A DNA stretch of 64,000 bases from Acytostelium subglobosum LB1 (GCF_000787575.1 NW_012236528.1:435552-499551); one strand, 5' to 3'; positions 24,589 through 38,276 are shown, numbered from the stretch's first letter. Numbers and translations are program-made. Notes: generated from the sequence alone by a model not told the origin.

Positions 24589-25602
24589 TGTATCTGTTTC
24601 TATATATCTATATCTTTAGCTATCTATAATTTTATCTTTATGTATCTGTATGAATGTAATATATATATATATATGTTTGATTATGAATAATATATATATT
24701 AATGTTTGTTGAAGTTATGCTTATGCAGAAATGACATGGAAGGTTTGTTAATGACTCACTCCATAAATAGAAATAATTTGATTGATCTCAGAATCAATCG
24801 GTACAAGCCCAGGGTTGTTTGTCAAAAATAATCAGGAAACACTGCTGAATTTGATCATGAACCCAAACCAACCAACACCAAAAATCATGAGGGACTGGGT
24901 GAATTGGACGAAACTGTGTTGAAACTGATTCAACGAACTCACTTGGAGATGAGACACTCAATGTTCACTCAGTTGTAAACATTATCTCAATACAATAACT
25001 TCCGTACCCACTTGATTTATCATATGTATCCATTACGAAGTCTCCAACCAATTAGAGCTATATTTCACAACATAACATTCTCCTACAAATAATATACTGA
25101 TGAAGGTCTTCTTAAACCTAAGGCTTGGTCGGTAAGCATAACGACCTAGGTCGTTCATTTATACTTTTGTCGGTAGATAAATGTTACAATGTTTGTAGAC
25201 GCAATGATAACCGAACCGGAACTTTTCGGGAGTTAATGATCACAGCGTGAGTGTGTGGGATGTTTGATTGTTCGACCGATCGTGTGTGTGTGAGCTGGCA
25301 TTGGCAAAAGGGGGCAGGTGACTAATCTTCCGATCTCAATGGCACCTCCACGAATAAATATCTATTTACATCAATCGCGAAGGGGGCAATAACTTATGTT
25401 GTTGTTAACAACAAGGTAGAAGAAATCAAGACAATGAGTGTGTATGTTTAAAACAACTTAAACTGCCCAATCAGCAAACAACACTGAGTCCATGGTCGAT
25501 GGTCCAAGGTCCACATCCATCAATCCGTCATCCTCTCATTCATTCAACCAATCAATCAACTTTTCACATCCATTCTACAAATAACTTAAACAATAAATAA
25601 AT
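24589..25602. other. Intergenic between divergent genes
   Basis: About 1.0 kb with no gene that I can support. It contains TA-rich tracts near 24660-24700, a perfect 16-bp palindrome AACGACCTAGGTCGTT at 25140-25155, a nearby CCGAA...TTCGG inverted repeat at about 25210-25229, and CATT/CAAT repeats just before the receptor start. It is probably a two-way promoter region. Confidence 0.6.
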
Positions 25603-28600
25603 ATGTATAAACTATTTACAAGTAGGACACTCTTGGTCATGGTGATGGTGATCATGACATCATCGATGATAGAAATTGGAGTTGGCGAGGTAGTGGTAAC
25701 CAAAGACAACCCTGACAATGGTCACACCTATGTGCTATACAATGCCAACGAGTCATGGCATACTGCCTACAACGATGCAATATTACAAGGATAGTATGTA
25801 TCTCTCTCACTTCTTCAATCGTAATTGGAATGATTCACTAACCATCATAAATATAGTTATCTCACTACTATTACAACATTCAGTGAGTATAACTTCATTA
25901 TTACGGAGTTATTCAACTTGCAACCAGGATACTATGCATGGATTGGTGGTAACACAACATCCATAAGTGGTCAGGATGTAAGGACAGTGTATCAATGGGC
26001 CAATGGACCAGAGTTTGGTATACCCATCTACGACTTTGACAAGTCACGTTGTCTTGGATTCTGTAACTTTAACATTGATCAGCCTGATCACAACAAACAA
26101 AACAATCTCTATTTCTGGAACAACCTGGCATGGGATGATCACGCCGATGGTGCATCAGTGAATGGATACATAATGGAGAAGGGTGGTGAAGATGATCCTG
26201 TAATTTATCCATTCGATATGCAACCAAGTGTTCTGACCATTGGCAATCTGGACAAAACGCTATGGAACACATCCAATGTCAGTGTAACCTTTACCAACAG
26301 TTTGGCCGAGCGTCCCTCCTTTGACTGTCCTATTCTCTCCTGGTCTCCATCACAAATTACTTGCCAAACTCAATTCACCGTCGGGGAGTATGACATCACA
26401 GTCACAGATGGCACTCAATCATTCATCCATAAGAAGTTTCATCCAAATTGTAAGACATCCTCGATCAACAACCAATCCATCATTTAACTAACAATGACAT
26501 CAAAAATATAGTACCATTTATAACAACTATTTATCCTGGATTCGATGTCAACTCTACGATGACAATCAATGGACAGAACTTTGGTGATAACATTACACTT
26601 ATAGAGGCTGTCATAGTTTCTGAGTTCAACATTGAGTGTATCCCAATTCAATATCTTGTCATTGACCGATCATTCACATGTCGTATGACTGATTCCTTTG
26701 ACAAACAATCATCATACAGATATGCCCAAATCTCCATCACAGTCGGTGGAGTACCAATGAACAATATTGGTAGATTTGGAGTTTGTAAGTATCTTCTGTC
26801 CATCCAATCTAATCAATCACTAACATATCAATCTCCACCAGATGATAGCTCTACCAATGGAATGTTAGTATTCACGGGCTCAACATATCCCAACGTATTC
26901 AACTTTAGTGTTGAGGGTTATGAGACTTACCTTTATGCTCCTTTGATCAAGGAATCAATCGATCTCATTCACATCATGGTCAAGAATAGTATTTACTATC
27001 CTACAATCCAATTGAATAGTAAGTTAACTATTTATAAATAACTCCAGGTTGGTAACAACTATATTCTAACTTGAGTTCCTATCGATCCAGGTGCCTATTA
27101 TTTCCGTGATGGTCCACTCAAAGGTCAAAAAATCATCGATAGTAATGGACCCAACAATGCTATATTCAGCAACACCTCTATCATATTTGACTCCTCAGTA
27201 TCATTCTATATGTCAGATGGTAAATATAATCAATCAATCAATCAACCAACAAAATACTAACATATTATAACTTTAGAGAATATGACCATTTACCTTGATA
27301 CAAGCACTGGAACATTGAGATCTGGATATGATGTAGCTGAATATAGTGTTGGATTCATCAACTTGACAAAACCAGATCCAGTATTCCTCAACTCATCACA
27401 TACTCAATTACCAACATCAGGTGGTCAGCTTGTTCTCCAAGTGGATAACATACAACTGTTGAGTAGTAGTTATATGTTGATGAAGGAGGGCGGCATCCAG
27501 GTGGACTGCTCAATCATACCAATCATAGAGAACTCATCATTGGTGATCAATGTACACAGTGGATATGGATCATCAAAGCCACTCATTCTGGCAATCAATG
27601 GACAGACGACCACACAATCAACCACAACCAACAACGCCAACTACTTGTCATTCAAACCTCCAACCTTGAGTTCCGTCAACATCACTTCGACAACATTGTT
27701 CACTGATGGTGTCGGAATGATTACATTGTTTGGTGATCAATTCGGTCGAGTGCCAGAGATAATCAAACTCAACATTGTTAATGATCAAGGTGTCATTGTG
27801 AAGACGATATCATCACCATCACAGTTGTCATTCATCCAAGATCATCGTATTATCCAGTTGCAATATCCCTCCCAATCTGGTCACGGATCAAACAATATCT
27901 CCATAACAGTTGATGATCAGACTTCCAACATTATCAAGTTCACTCCACCACCAACCATCACAATCCAATCATCAACATCATATGAATATCAAACACCCGG
28001 TACCATCACCATCAAGGGTACACTACTATATCAGCCATTGAGGGTGGTGACCATTGGTGGTGCGTCATGTGCCAATGCCACTCTTCTGGATTCAGAGAGA
28101 ATCACATGTCAGTATGATGGATCCGCGCCGCCACAGTCCAACAGTCTGGGTTTGCCCATCACAGTCCAATGTGGTCAATCAATAACAACTGCCTACAAAT
28201 ATGTATATGTCAACAACTCACAATGTGGACCACAACCTTATTGCTCTGGCAATGGACATTGTGAAGATGGATCATGTTTCTGTTCGGATGGATTCAGTGG
28301 TAGTCTGTGCGAGCATGATAACACAGTACCAAGCAATCATACACCATCTATCAACACTGGCAATAGTACAATTGATAACTTCTCAGTCTTCTTTACACAT
28401 ATCAGAGAGATTGATGGTGCGTCTGGCAACCCAGAGATCACATACCCCGTGTCCAGTGTCATTTGGAACGTCACCCGAAACACATCATCAACCTTGGAGA
28501 CTATTGGAATGATTCCAGATGTGTCTGGATTCAAGATCAATGTCACTTCAATCATCTTTGAGGCGGACACCAACTATACATTCGCCGGCCAGGTGTTGTT

Positions 28601-29168
28601 CATGCAGAGGAACAGCTTCAAGTACCAGATTGAGATGGAGGGTTGGCCTTTCAGGAGCAAGAACAACTACCTTCAGTTGGTGTATGAGCTCCAGAATCCC
28701 AAGGACACCAAGTGCTCTCAATCTCAGAGCACATACAATGATGCCAACAATCTACTTTGGATCCAGATCAAGTTTGCAAATCAATTATTCCTGGTCAAGT
28801 TCTCGAGCAGGATGTTGGTGGACAATCGAATCACAGCCAGCCAAGCAAAGATACTTGGAAATGATGATACTATATTCCAACAACCATACTACAAGGATTT
28901 GGGTGACTCATCCAGGTTGTTGGTGGCGATGGTGATGCCATACTTTGGACAGACGACAATCGATCCAAACTTCTCTTTACTTATTGATAAGTCGGCTCAA
29001 GGTGATTCAGACTCTTGTGGATCATCATTTAAATGGTGGTGGATAGTCGTGGCGGCAGGATGCACAATAGTACTTGCGGCCATTGTTTGTGGTATCATAT
29101 ATCATAACAAGAAGAAACGCGACTTCAGGAAGAGGACAAGTATGTCACTATCTAAACTCAATAATTAA
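25603..29168 (+). CDS. Single-pass receptor: C-type lectin-like, TIG, EGF and ComC modules
   Basis: Six exons: 25603-25793, 25857-26449, 26512-26784, 26842-27018, 27091-27219 and 27277-29168, giving 1,084 residues. The hydrophobic N-terminus (LLVMVMVIMTSSMI) is a signal peptide. A C-type-lectin-like fold follows (YAWIGGNTTS, NNLAWDDHADGASVNGYIME). Several TIG/IPT-type beta domains come next, then an EGF module with CSGNGHCEDGSCFCSDGFSG and a ComC-type beta domain. A C-terminal membrane helix (WWWIVVAAGCTIVLAAIVCG) leads to a short basic tail. It should sit in the plasma membrane and bind glycans or partner cells. D. discoideum has many related TIG and ComC proteins, some acting in cell recognition and spore or stalk development. 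The exact role here is unknown. The last four introns are all phase 1. Confidence 0.85.
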
Positions 29169-29250
29169 TTGTTTCAATATTATAATTGTTGTTATTAATT
29201 TGTTTGATTTGATTGATTAATTAATTCTTATTTTTGTTTGTTTACCATGG

Positions 29251-32200
29251 TTATGTATTCGCGGGGAGATAGACAATGTCTAGGGTGGGACTCATTTATT
29301 TGAAGGCTGGGGCAGGTAAGGGCAAGGGTATGGTTAGTTAGAATGAGCTCTGAGTGATATTGAGGTGTCTTTGTGTACTTACCACAATGAGCTCCAGTTT
29401 GAGATGGTGGAAGAGTGGTGCAGTATTTTCCATTCTCATACTTGTTATCAACTCTCTTTGGTGCTGGTGTCATTCCAGACTTGCTGGCGGTCACACAATA
29501 TTCGCCTGGAAGTAGGTTATCAAACTTATAACCTCCACCTGAGTTACTATCGATAGTCTTGACGACTTCTCCGGTTGCCACGTTTGTCAACTCAAACTTG
29601 GCACCATTGACTGGCTTGTTAGTATCAAGCTTTCCATTGTTTGCACTGTCGTTCCATACGTATCCTTGGATAACGTAGGTCTTGGGCTTCATCAAACCTG
29701 TTTTAAAGAAAATTAATGAATGAGTTAGAGGGTTGTCTAGTCTTTAGTTCGCTAGCTGGACAGATTAAACTTACCCAAATGTAATGCAGTATTGGAGGGT
29801 GGGACAGTTACACAGAGGTCACCATTAGAGTCGAACTTGTTGTCTGCCTTCTTGCCCGCTGGGACCCAGGTGTTGCCTGGATATGATCCATGAAGGCAAT
29901 AATCTCCTGCGGGAATATCTGGGAAGGAATAGGATCCTTGAGTGTTTTCAAGAGTCTTGATAACTCCTCCTTTCGAGTCACGCAATTCCATCGTTGCACC
30001 ATTGACCACCTTCTTTGAGTCCAAAACTCCAGTCTGAGAACTGTCATCAAAGATGTATCCCTGCAGTTTGTACAACTCTGGTGGAGGGGTTGGTGCAGTA
30101 GTTGGTGGAGTTGTTGGTGGAGTAGTTGGTGGAGTAGTTGGTGGACTAGATGGTGGAGTAGTTGGTGGGGCCTTGGTTCCCTTGACCATTCCAAGGTGAG
30201 CTCCAGTGTTGCTGGGACCAACTGTGATGCAGAGCTTGTCATCCTCATACTTGTTATCCTTCTGCTTAACTCCTGAGGTCCATCCTTCCTTGGAAGCAAC
30301 TACACAGTAATCACCGGCATCAAGTCCCTTGAATGAGTAGGCTCCATTGGCGGGGTCAATGCTTCTGATCTCATTGCCGGCGCTGTCCTGGAGGGACATC
30401 TTGACTCCGTTGAGCTTCTTGTTGGTGTCAAGGACACCTGATTTGGCTGAGTTGTCATCCCAAATGTATCCTTGGATTACAAACGTTGGTTTCTTGATCA
30501 TACCAAAGTGGGCACCAGTCTGGCTTGGACCAACTGTCACACAGTATCTGCCCTTGTCGTTGAACTTGTTGTCGTTTCCTGGCTTTCCTGGAACGTATCC
30601 CTCTCCTGGATAATATCCGACGACACAGTAGTCACCGGCATCGAGGTTTGTAAAGGCATAACCTCCCTTGGTGTCAGTCTTGCGGCTAAGTAAGTTTCCA
30701 GTGCTGTCGTATAGCTCCATGGTGGCGCCGTTCAACTTCTTGTTGGTGTCCAGCTTGCCCTGGTTCTGGGCCGAGTCGTCCCAGATGTAGCCCTGAATCC
30801 TGAACGATGGTTTCTTGATCATTGCATAGTGAGCACCGGTCTGGCTTGGTCCAAGAGTTGTGCAGAACTTGCCCTTGTCAAACTTGTTGTCATTAGCCTT
30901 CTTGCCTGGCACGTAATCACCTGATGGGTATGATCCGTACACGCAATAGTATCCTGCTGGGAGACCCTTGAATGAGTAGCTACCCTGGGCATTGGTAGTG
31001 GTCCTAATCACAGTGCCATTCTCATCTTGAAGTTCCATAGATACACCGTTGAGTCTCTTGTTGGTGTCAAGCTTGCCCTGGTTCTGTGCAGTGTCATCCC
31101 ATATATATCCCTGGATGGTGTAGGTTGGAGCCTTGTACATTCCAAGGTGTGCTCCGGTTTGGCTTGGACCAAGGGTGAAACAATATCTTCCATCCTTGTA
31201 TCTGTTGTCATTCTGGGGTACGGTGGTGGTCCACTCGTCAGAGTTGGAGGTTGCTGAAGCATCGATGCAGTAGTCACCAGCCTTGAGTCCAGTGAAGGCA
31301 TAGCCGCCATTGGCCGAGTTGATCACTCTGAGCTCATTGCCATCGGAATCGAACAACACCAACTTGGCGCCGTTGAACTTTTTGTTGGTGTCCAGCTTGC
31401 CTTGGTGTCCTGCCGAGTCGTCCCAGATGTAACCTTGGACTCGGAAGGTGGGTTCCTTGACCATTGCATAGTGGGCACCAGTGTTGCTTGGACCAACAGT
31501 AAAGCACTGCTTGCCATTCTCATACTTGTTATCGCCAGCAAACTTGCCTGGGATGTAGTCATCCCTGAATCCAACTATACAATATCTGCCCTCGGCAAGA
31601 CCACTGAATGAGTAACTACCTTGAGCGTCGGAGATGCTCCTGATCACATTTCCATCGGTGTCCATCAATTGCATAGTGACGCCATTGAGCCTCTTTTCAG
31701 TGTCAAGCTTGCCCTGGTTCTGTGCAGTGTCGTCCCAGATGTAGCCCTGGATCCTGAATGATGGCTTCTTAACCATGGCAGCATGGAGACCGGTCTGGGA
31801 TGGACCAACAGTCTTGCAAACACGTCCATTGGAGTCGAACTTGTTGTCATTGCCCTTGGTGCTGGGGGTGTAGACATCGTTGGTGTCGTATGTTACAACA
31901 CAGTAGTCACCCTTTGGAAGTCCACGGAATGAGTAGCTGCCTTGTGCGTTCTCGATGGTTCTAATCCTTGTGCCATTGGAGTCGTACAACTCAAGATTCA
32001 TGCCATTGAGGGCCTTGTTGGTGTCCAGAGTACCTTGGTTCTGTGCAGTGTCGTCCCAGATGTAGCCCTGTAGTGTGAATGATGGCTCTTTGACCATTGC
32101 AGCATGGAGGCCGGTCTGAGATGGACCCACCGTCTTGCAGACGCGTCCATTGGAGTCGAACTTGTTGTCATTGCCCTTGGTGCTTGGTGAGTAGATGTCC

Positions 32201-35200
32201 TTAGGGTCGTAGATTACGACGCAGTAGTCACCCTCTGGTAGACCTCTAAATGAGTATGAGCCTTGGGCATTCTCGATAGTTCTGATAATAGTGCCATTGG
32301 CATCATATAGCTCCAAATTCATGCCATTGAGGGTCTTCTTGGTGTCCAGAGTACCTTGGTTCTGAGCGGTGTCGTCCCAGATGTAGCCCTGTAGTCTGAA
32401 TGTTGGCTTCTTAACCATGGCGGCGTGAAGTCCCGTGTCATTTGGACCCACCTTTCTGCAAACGCGACCGTTCACATACTTGTTGTCCTTCGACTTTGTG
32501 CTTGGTGAGTAGGTGTCCTCTGGGTCGTAGATGACCACACAGTAGTCACCCTTTGGAAGTCCACCGAAGGAGTAGCTGCCTTGTGCGTTCTCGATCGACC
32601 TAATGCGAGTGTTGTTGGCGTCGTACAACTCAAGATTCATTCCATTGAGGGCCTTGTTGGTGTCAAGAGTACCTTGGTTCTGAGCGGTGTCGTCCCAGAT
32701 GTAGCCCTGCAGTCTGAATGAGGGCTCCTTGACCATGGCAACATGAAGGCCGGTCTGGGATGGACCAACAGTCTTGCAAACTCGTCCATTTACGAACTTG
32801 TTATCATTGCCCTTGGTGCTTGGTGAGTAGATGTCCTTGGGGTCGTAGGCTACGACGCAGTAGTCACCCTTTGGAAGTCCACGGAATGAGTAGCTGCCTT
32901 GTGCGTTCTCGATCGTTCTTATCCTTGTGCCATTGGCATCGTAGAGCTCCATTGTCATGCCGTTCAAACGTTTGTTGGTGTCAAGAGTACCTTGGTTCTG
33001 TGCAGTGTCGTCCCAGATGTAGCCCTGTAGTGTGAATGATGGCTCCTTGACCATTGCAACGTGGAGTCCGGTATCACTTGGACCAACTTTCCTGCAGACA
33101 CGTCCATTCACGAACTTGTTGTCATTACCCTTGGTGCTTGGGGAGTAAGTGTCCTTGGGGTCGTAGGCAACGACGCAGTAGTCACCGGCATCGAGTCCTG
33201 GGAATGAGTAGGAACCCTGGGCATTGGGGATGGTCCTGATCAATGTGCCATTGGCGTCGTAGAGCTCCATGGTCATTCCGTTCAACTTCTTATTGGTGTC
33301 AAGCTTGCCTTGGTTCAAAGCGGTGTCGTCCCAGATGTAACCTTGGAGTTTGAAAGATGGCTTCTTCAACAGGGCATAGTGGAGGTTGGTTTTGGATGGT
33401 CCAATATCCACACAGACACGACCGTTGTGGAATTTGTTGTCAACTTGTTTGGGACCTGGAACGTAGGTGTCGCCAGGGTGGTATCCAACGACACAGTAGT
33501 GACCGGCCTCCAGCTTCTTGAAAGCGTAGCCTCCATTGGTGGAGTTCATAGTTCTAACCAATGTGCCATTGGTATCGTACAACTCCATGGTGACACCATC
33601 AAGCAACTTTGATGTGTCAAGGTTACCCTTGTTTTGAGCGGTATCATCCCAAGTGTAACCCTGGATGTCGAACAAGGGATTGGGGTTGGAGACCAAACCT
33701 AGAAACATTGTGTTCAAATGTACATTGAGTAAGTATGAATACTAACACATATCAGCCACTCATTCAATCAATCGATGAACTTACCAAAGTGGGCATTTGT
33801 CAGACTTGGACCAACAGTGACGCAGTACTTTCCATTGTTAAACTTGTTGTCTTGCATGTGTGGACCTGGGAGGTAGGAGGCATCTGGAGCTTTGCCGACG
33901 ATACAGTACTTTCCCTCGGTAAGACCATTGAAAAGATAGGTACGGTTGGCATTGTCTAAGGTCTTCAGGACATTTCCATGCTCATCTTGGAGCTCCATGA
34001 TGGCGCCGTTGAACAACTTGGATGTGTCAAGCTTTCCATTTTTGTTGACGTCTTCAAAGATGTAACCTATATAATAAAGTTGAGGGAGTATGAGTAAATA
34101 TTATGGTCAGAGTTTGATTAAGCGACCGAGTAATGGAGTATTAAGGTGATTGTGATTAGTCATACCTTGGATGTAGTAGGTGTTGTTCTTAATCAGACCA
34201 AGGTCAATGTTGGATTGGCTCTGATTAAGATGGGTACATGTCTTGTAGTTGCTTAGGAATTGATTGTCACCAGAGTGTGGTCCAATCTTGTAGGATGAGT
34301 CAGGATGTTCGGCAGTGATACAGTAGTCACCCTTGGGCAAGTTCTTGAAATTATAGCTTCCATCACTGGATACTACTGTCTCCAATACTTTGCCATTGGA
34401 ATCTAGCAAGGTCATTTTGGTCTTGAGCAACTTCTTGCTTGGGTCGAACTTCATGGAAGAAGAGTTGGTGGCATCCCAGATGTTTCCGCTCAAGGTCAAG
34501 ACACCAGGCGTAGGGGTAACACTGGTAGTGGTAGCAACCGTGGAGGCTGTTGTCGTGGTAGTTGGAACGGCCGTGGTTGAAGCAGATGTTGTCACTGTGG
34601 TCGTGGCAGGGGTAGGAGTTGGTTTTCCAGTAGTTGTGACGGTTGTAGTGGCAGTTATGGTGCTGGTTGGAGTGGCAGTGGTAGATGCTGTCGTGGAAAC
34701 AGTTGTCGTTGCTGGAGTAGGGGTAGGCACACCAGTGGTGGTAACTGTTGTCGTGGCAGTGATGGTGCTAGTAGGAGTGGCAGTGGTAGATGCGCTAGTG
34801 GAAACAGTTGTCGTAGGTGTACTTGTCGTGGACGTAGTGGGCCTGACAGTTGTCGAAGTGGTTGTGACAGGTGGTCTACTAGTGGTGCTGACAGTCGTGG
34901 TGGCAGTAATGGTACTGGTAGGCGAGACTGTAGTTGAAGCAGTAGTGGACATGGTAGTTGTTACGACCGGTGGAATTGCAGTAGTGCTCACAGTGGTGGT
35001 GACAGTAGTAGTGGCTGTGATGGATGAAATTGGCCCGGTGGTTGTTGCCGTTGTCGTTACCGTAGTAGACACTATTGAAGAAGATACTTGAGCAATGGTG
35101 CTAGCGACAGTACTGGCTACCGAGGATGCTGTGGACACCGTGGTAGTGGCAACAGTTGACACGGTGGTCATTGAGGTGGTGGTAACGGTGGCTCCAGTGC

Positions 35201-35509
35201 TTATGGAGACACATGTAGGTTGGCCATTGATCACTTGACAAGTTGTGTACTGCTGGCATTTCTTAAAGAAACACTTGTCAAAACAAGTGGGTGGCAATCC
35301 AAGATGTTGTCCACAACAAAGTTGGGTGTCTGGACAAACACGTGGTCCACATTGTTCTAATAATATTGAAATTGAAAAAAAAACTTATGTTAATAATTAT
35401 ATTTTTAATTTATACTTTGGACAAACAAATACATACCTAACGAGGAAATCTCCAAACAAAAACAACTTAAAATAAGTAAGAGTATTACTTGTACATGAAT
35501 ACTCCCCAT
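29251..35509 (-). CDS. Colossin-like secreted protein with 15 SdrD/Cna-B repeats
   Basis: Exons on the minus strand: 35509-35437 (signal peptide MGSIHVQVILLLILSCFC), 35356-34166, 34066-33785, 33698-29775, 29697-29383 and a tiny last exon. If the last exon is 29279-29251 the protein has 1,937 residues; an acceptor that ends it at 29296 is also possible. After a cysteine-rich segment (CGPRVCPDTQLCC...CFFKKC) comes a Thr/Ser/Val mucin-like tract (about 34500-35200). Fifteen copies of a beta-sandwich repeat follow, of the form GYIWDDTAQNQGKLDTNK...GDYCVV...DNKF...C...GPSQTGLH, twelve of them in the 3.9-kb exon. A Pro/Thr linker near 30070-30165 precedes the twelfth. This layout matches D. discoideum colossins, secreted proteins with bacterial-adhesin-type repeats; ColA is far longer. 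An extracellular matrix or signalling role is inferred. Confidence 0.88.
34500..35200 (-). repeat. Thr/Ser/Val-rich mucin-like tract of the colossin gene
   Basis: Degenerate tandem units reading TTTVSTTAS, TSTITATTTVTTTG and the like on the minus strand. Similar runs in dictyostelid surface proteins are heavily O-glycosylated; that is inference here. The high repeat content explains a long antisense open stretch at 34390-35091. Confidence 0.8.
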
Positions 35510-36121
35510 TTTTGTTGTTGTTGTATTATTATTATTTGTAGGTGTTGTGGTTGTTGTAAATGAATTGAATATTTGTTGTTTCTAGCATGTATATATCATG
35601 ATTACTTTTCTACTACGTTGTTAACAGTATGAGAAGAATACTTCCAAATTCTTACATAGATGAATCCTACTCGTAGGTAACCCCCCCATTTTCTCATATG
35701 ATAGCTCTTCTTCTTTATTAAACCCAAAACTGATAATACATATGAAATGTGTGGCCCTTCATCTCTACTATGTTCACACTGTTCATTCATCTTATTAACA
35801 GAGTTACCATACAGTGGAGCCACTGTTTACAAAATAAAATGATGAGGAATTCAGTTCAGTGTCAGTGAGGTTTATTGAGTTCCATCTCGACCACCATCTG
35901 TGAGCCAAATTGATTGAAAGGTGTTGATGATGTAGATTACAACAATCATATTTGAACACCCACTCAATTCAATGTGGAATGTTACCACACTTCTTAAATG
36001 ATCAATACAGCTGGAGGAGTATATGAATGTTGATAACCATTATATCGATTACCTAGATATGTTTGATGTGTAGAAGAAACAAGATACCTGTGGTTGATGA
36101 TAATCTTACCAATGTATGATA

Positions 36122-36418
36122 GATCAAGTTTGCCAATGAACTATTGCTGGTCAAGTTCTCGAGCAGGATGTTGGTGAACATCGTATAACAGCCAGCCAAT
36201 CCAAGATTCTTGGAAAGGATTATACAATACTCCAACAACAATACTACAAGGATTTGGATGATGACTCGTCCAGGCTCTTGGTGGCGATGGTGATGCTATA
36301 CTTTGGCGAGACGACAATCGATCCAAACTTCTCTTTATTGATAAGTCATCACAAGGAGATTCTGACACTTGTGGATCATCATTTAAATGGTGGCGGATAG
36401 TAGTGGCAGTTGGATGTG
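36122..36418 (+). pseudogene. Fragment copy of the lectin/ComC receptor 3' end
   Basis: About 300 bp are clearly similar to 28766-29063, the end of the receptor gene: GATCAAGTTTGC, TCAAGTTCTCGAGCAGGATG and GATCATCATTTAAATGGTGG are shared word for word. It covers the last part of the ectodomain and the start of the membrane helix, carries small indels that break the frame, and has no upstream exons. It lies 7 kb from its parent, on the far side of the colossin gene and in the same orientation. A broken partial duplication or the remains of a tandem paralogue are both possible. Confidence 0.85.
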
Positions 36419-37457
36419 GAGTGGAGGAGGAGTAGGAAGGAATGATCATTGAACATTATGTGGAGGCCGTTGGACCAACATTCCTCAAAGTATGTCGTTG
36501 TCTTTGAATGATTGAATGATCGAGGGATCGAGTGGAAACTGGAACATTTTAGTTGGTGATCACTTTTTCAAAAATACTCAACACTACTTTGTTTTGCACC
36601 CACCACAACCTTTTGCAAATAATGCATTATTTTTTTGATCAAACTTCCAACGGTCACGAGTTGTGGGAGGCAAAAACATGAAAAATAAAGAATTGTTTTG
36701 GTTTTTTCAAATATCTTAAAGAAAATTGAGGCGCTGTGATAGCGACCTTGGTTGCCTGTCTCTATCCGTCACAACATACATGTTGTTTTGGCTTGTGTTA
36801 TAATTAATTCTATGTTAGTTAGGTTGTGTTTGTTTGTTGTTGCGAAAGATAGATAGAGAGAGATAGATAGATAAAGGAAGTTGTATCACTAAGACAATAT
36901 CATTATACGCGAGAGACAGTGTTTTTTAAAACGACAGGACATATATATATTATTAATACCTGTATTAGTACAATAACAACTTATATTATTATATATATAT
37001 TATAACATTACAAACAAACGGACTTGGACCAGTTGGATCAGATCAAGGACATAGACATCACTTGAATCAATCAATCAATCAATTCACATAAAAGGTATTG
37101 TCGACAACAATTAATTAATCAACATATAATATTGTGTCGTGGACAGGATGGATGGATAGGATAGGATAGGATAGAATATGACAGGTCCAAAAGATGTCAG
37201 AATGGACCATTCGGTTGCCGATGGACATCACCATCGTAATCCTTTCAATCAATCACATCATGAACAGCCATCAATCATTCGCCCATAACAGATCTTATCA
37301 ATAGATAGCACTTTCATTCATTCATTCACTCATTCAATCAGTAGTAGTAGCAGCAGTGTAAAGATCAAGATTGCACAGTAGCAACGATATATATCACTAG
37401 TTTGTGTGGTTATATAATTTTATAATGATTGTCAGTTATAACTACTTATATTTATAT

Positions 37458-37460
<3 letters not shown>

Positions 37461-37490
<30 letters not shown>
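37461..37490. repeat. (AC)15 microsatellite
   Basis: Fifteen perfect AC units, followed by TGTG and more GT alternation at about 37519-37529. It lies in the gene-free region upstream of the phosphatase. Confidence 0.97.
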
Positions 37491-37492
<2 letters not shown>

Positions 37493-38276
37493 TGATTGAT
37501 TATCTGTATCTTTTATATGTGTGTGTGTGAATTGGAGTTGGTCACTCCCACTCATCCATCAATCACTCCCCACACTCACACACATGATCAAAACACATAC
37601 ACAACAGATGGACCATCATCTTAAAACACAACTACCGCTGGTACTCCATTCCCCAATACCAAGCCTGCATTGCACATCACCATCGTACGAGTATACATAC
37701 ACACTCGCCCGTGTCTATCTCTTGTGATTATGCCTATGTGTGATCACGCATAGTATAAATGTATATATGGCTCTGGCTGGATTGATGGCGGTCCATCAGC
37801 CAACCAACCGACCTCTCCATCAACCGCGCATTTGTGGCAGGCACAGACCTACACTGCTTCATCATTCAAATTCATGTCTGTCTGTCTTTCCATTCAATTC
37901 TTGTGCTTGTGCTGTTGTTGCTGCTGCTGCTGCTGTTTTTGTTGCTGTTGTTGATTGTTTGATCGTGGTCGTTATAACGGACATACATCCAAGATAGATA
38001 AGGAGGTTGCATTGCTTTATTATTCATTGTTATTGTTGGAAACTAACTCATTTACATTTGTAAATATATATATAATTATAAACTTTAGAAAGGACAACTA
38101 TTTAGCATATTTCCAGTTAGCTAGTAATCAGTCAATCGATCAACCTGACATTACTACTAGACTCCGGTGTCATCATTCTCCAGTAACATCCACCCCAATC
38201 CAATCCAGATTCTGTACTTTATTTATTTGTATCATACTCGATCGATCAATCAATCATCAATACATACATACATACA

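Larger units (their letters stand above)
35510..38276. other. Long intergenic region upstream of the CTD phosphatase
   Basis: 2.8 kb with no intact gene. It contains the receptor-tail fragment at 36122-36418, TA-rich and GATA-rich runs near 36850-37010, the (AC)15 microsatellite at 37461-37490, CTG/GTT repeats near 37910-37955 and many CAAT/CATT tetranucleotides. The right part is likely promoter and leader of the phosphatase gene. Confidence 0.6.

Noticed and set aside
34390-35091. Long open frame antisense to the colossin mucin-like tract
   Set aside because: It mirrors the threonine-codon repeats of the real gene and reads as Val repeats.
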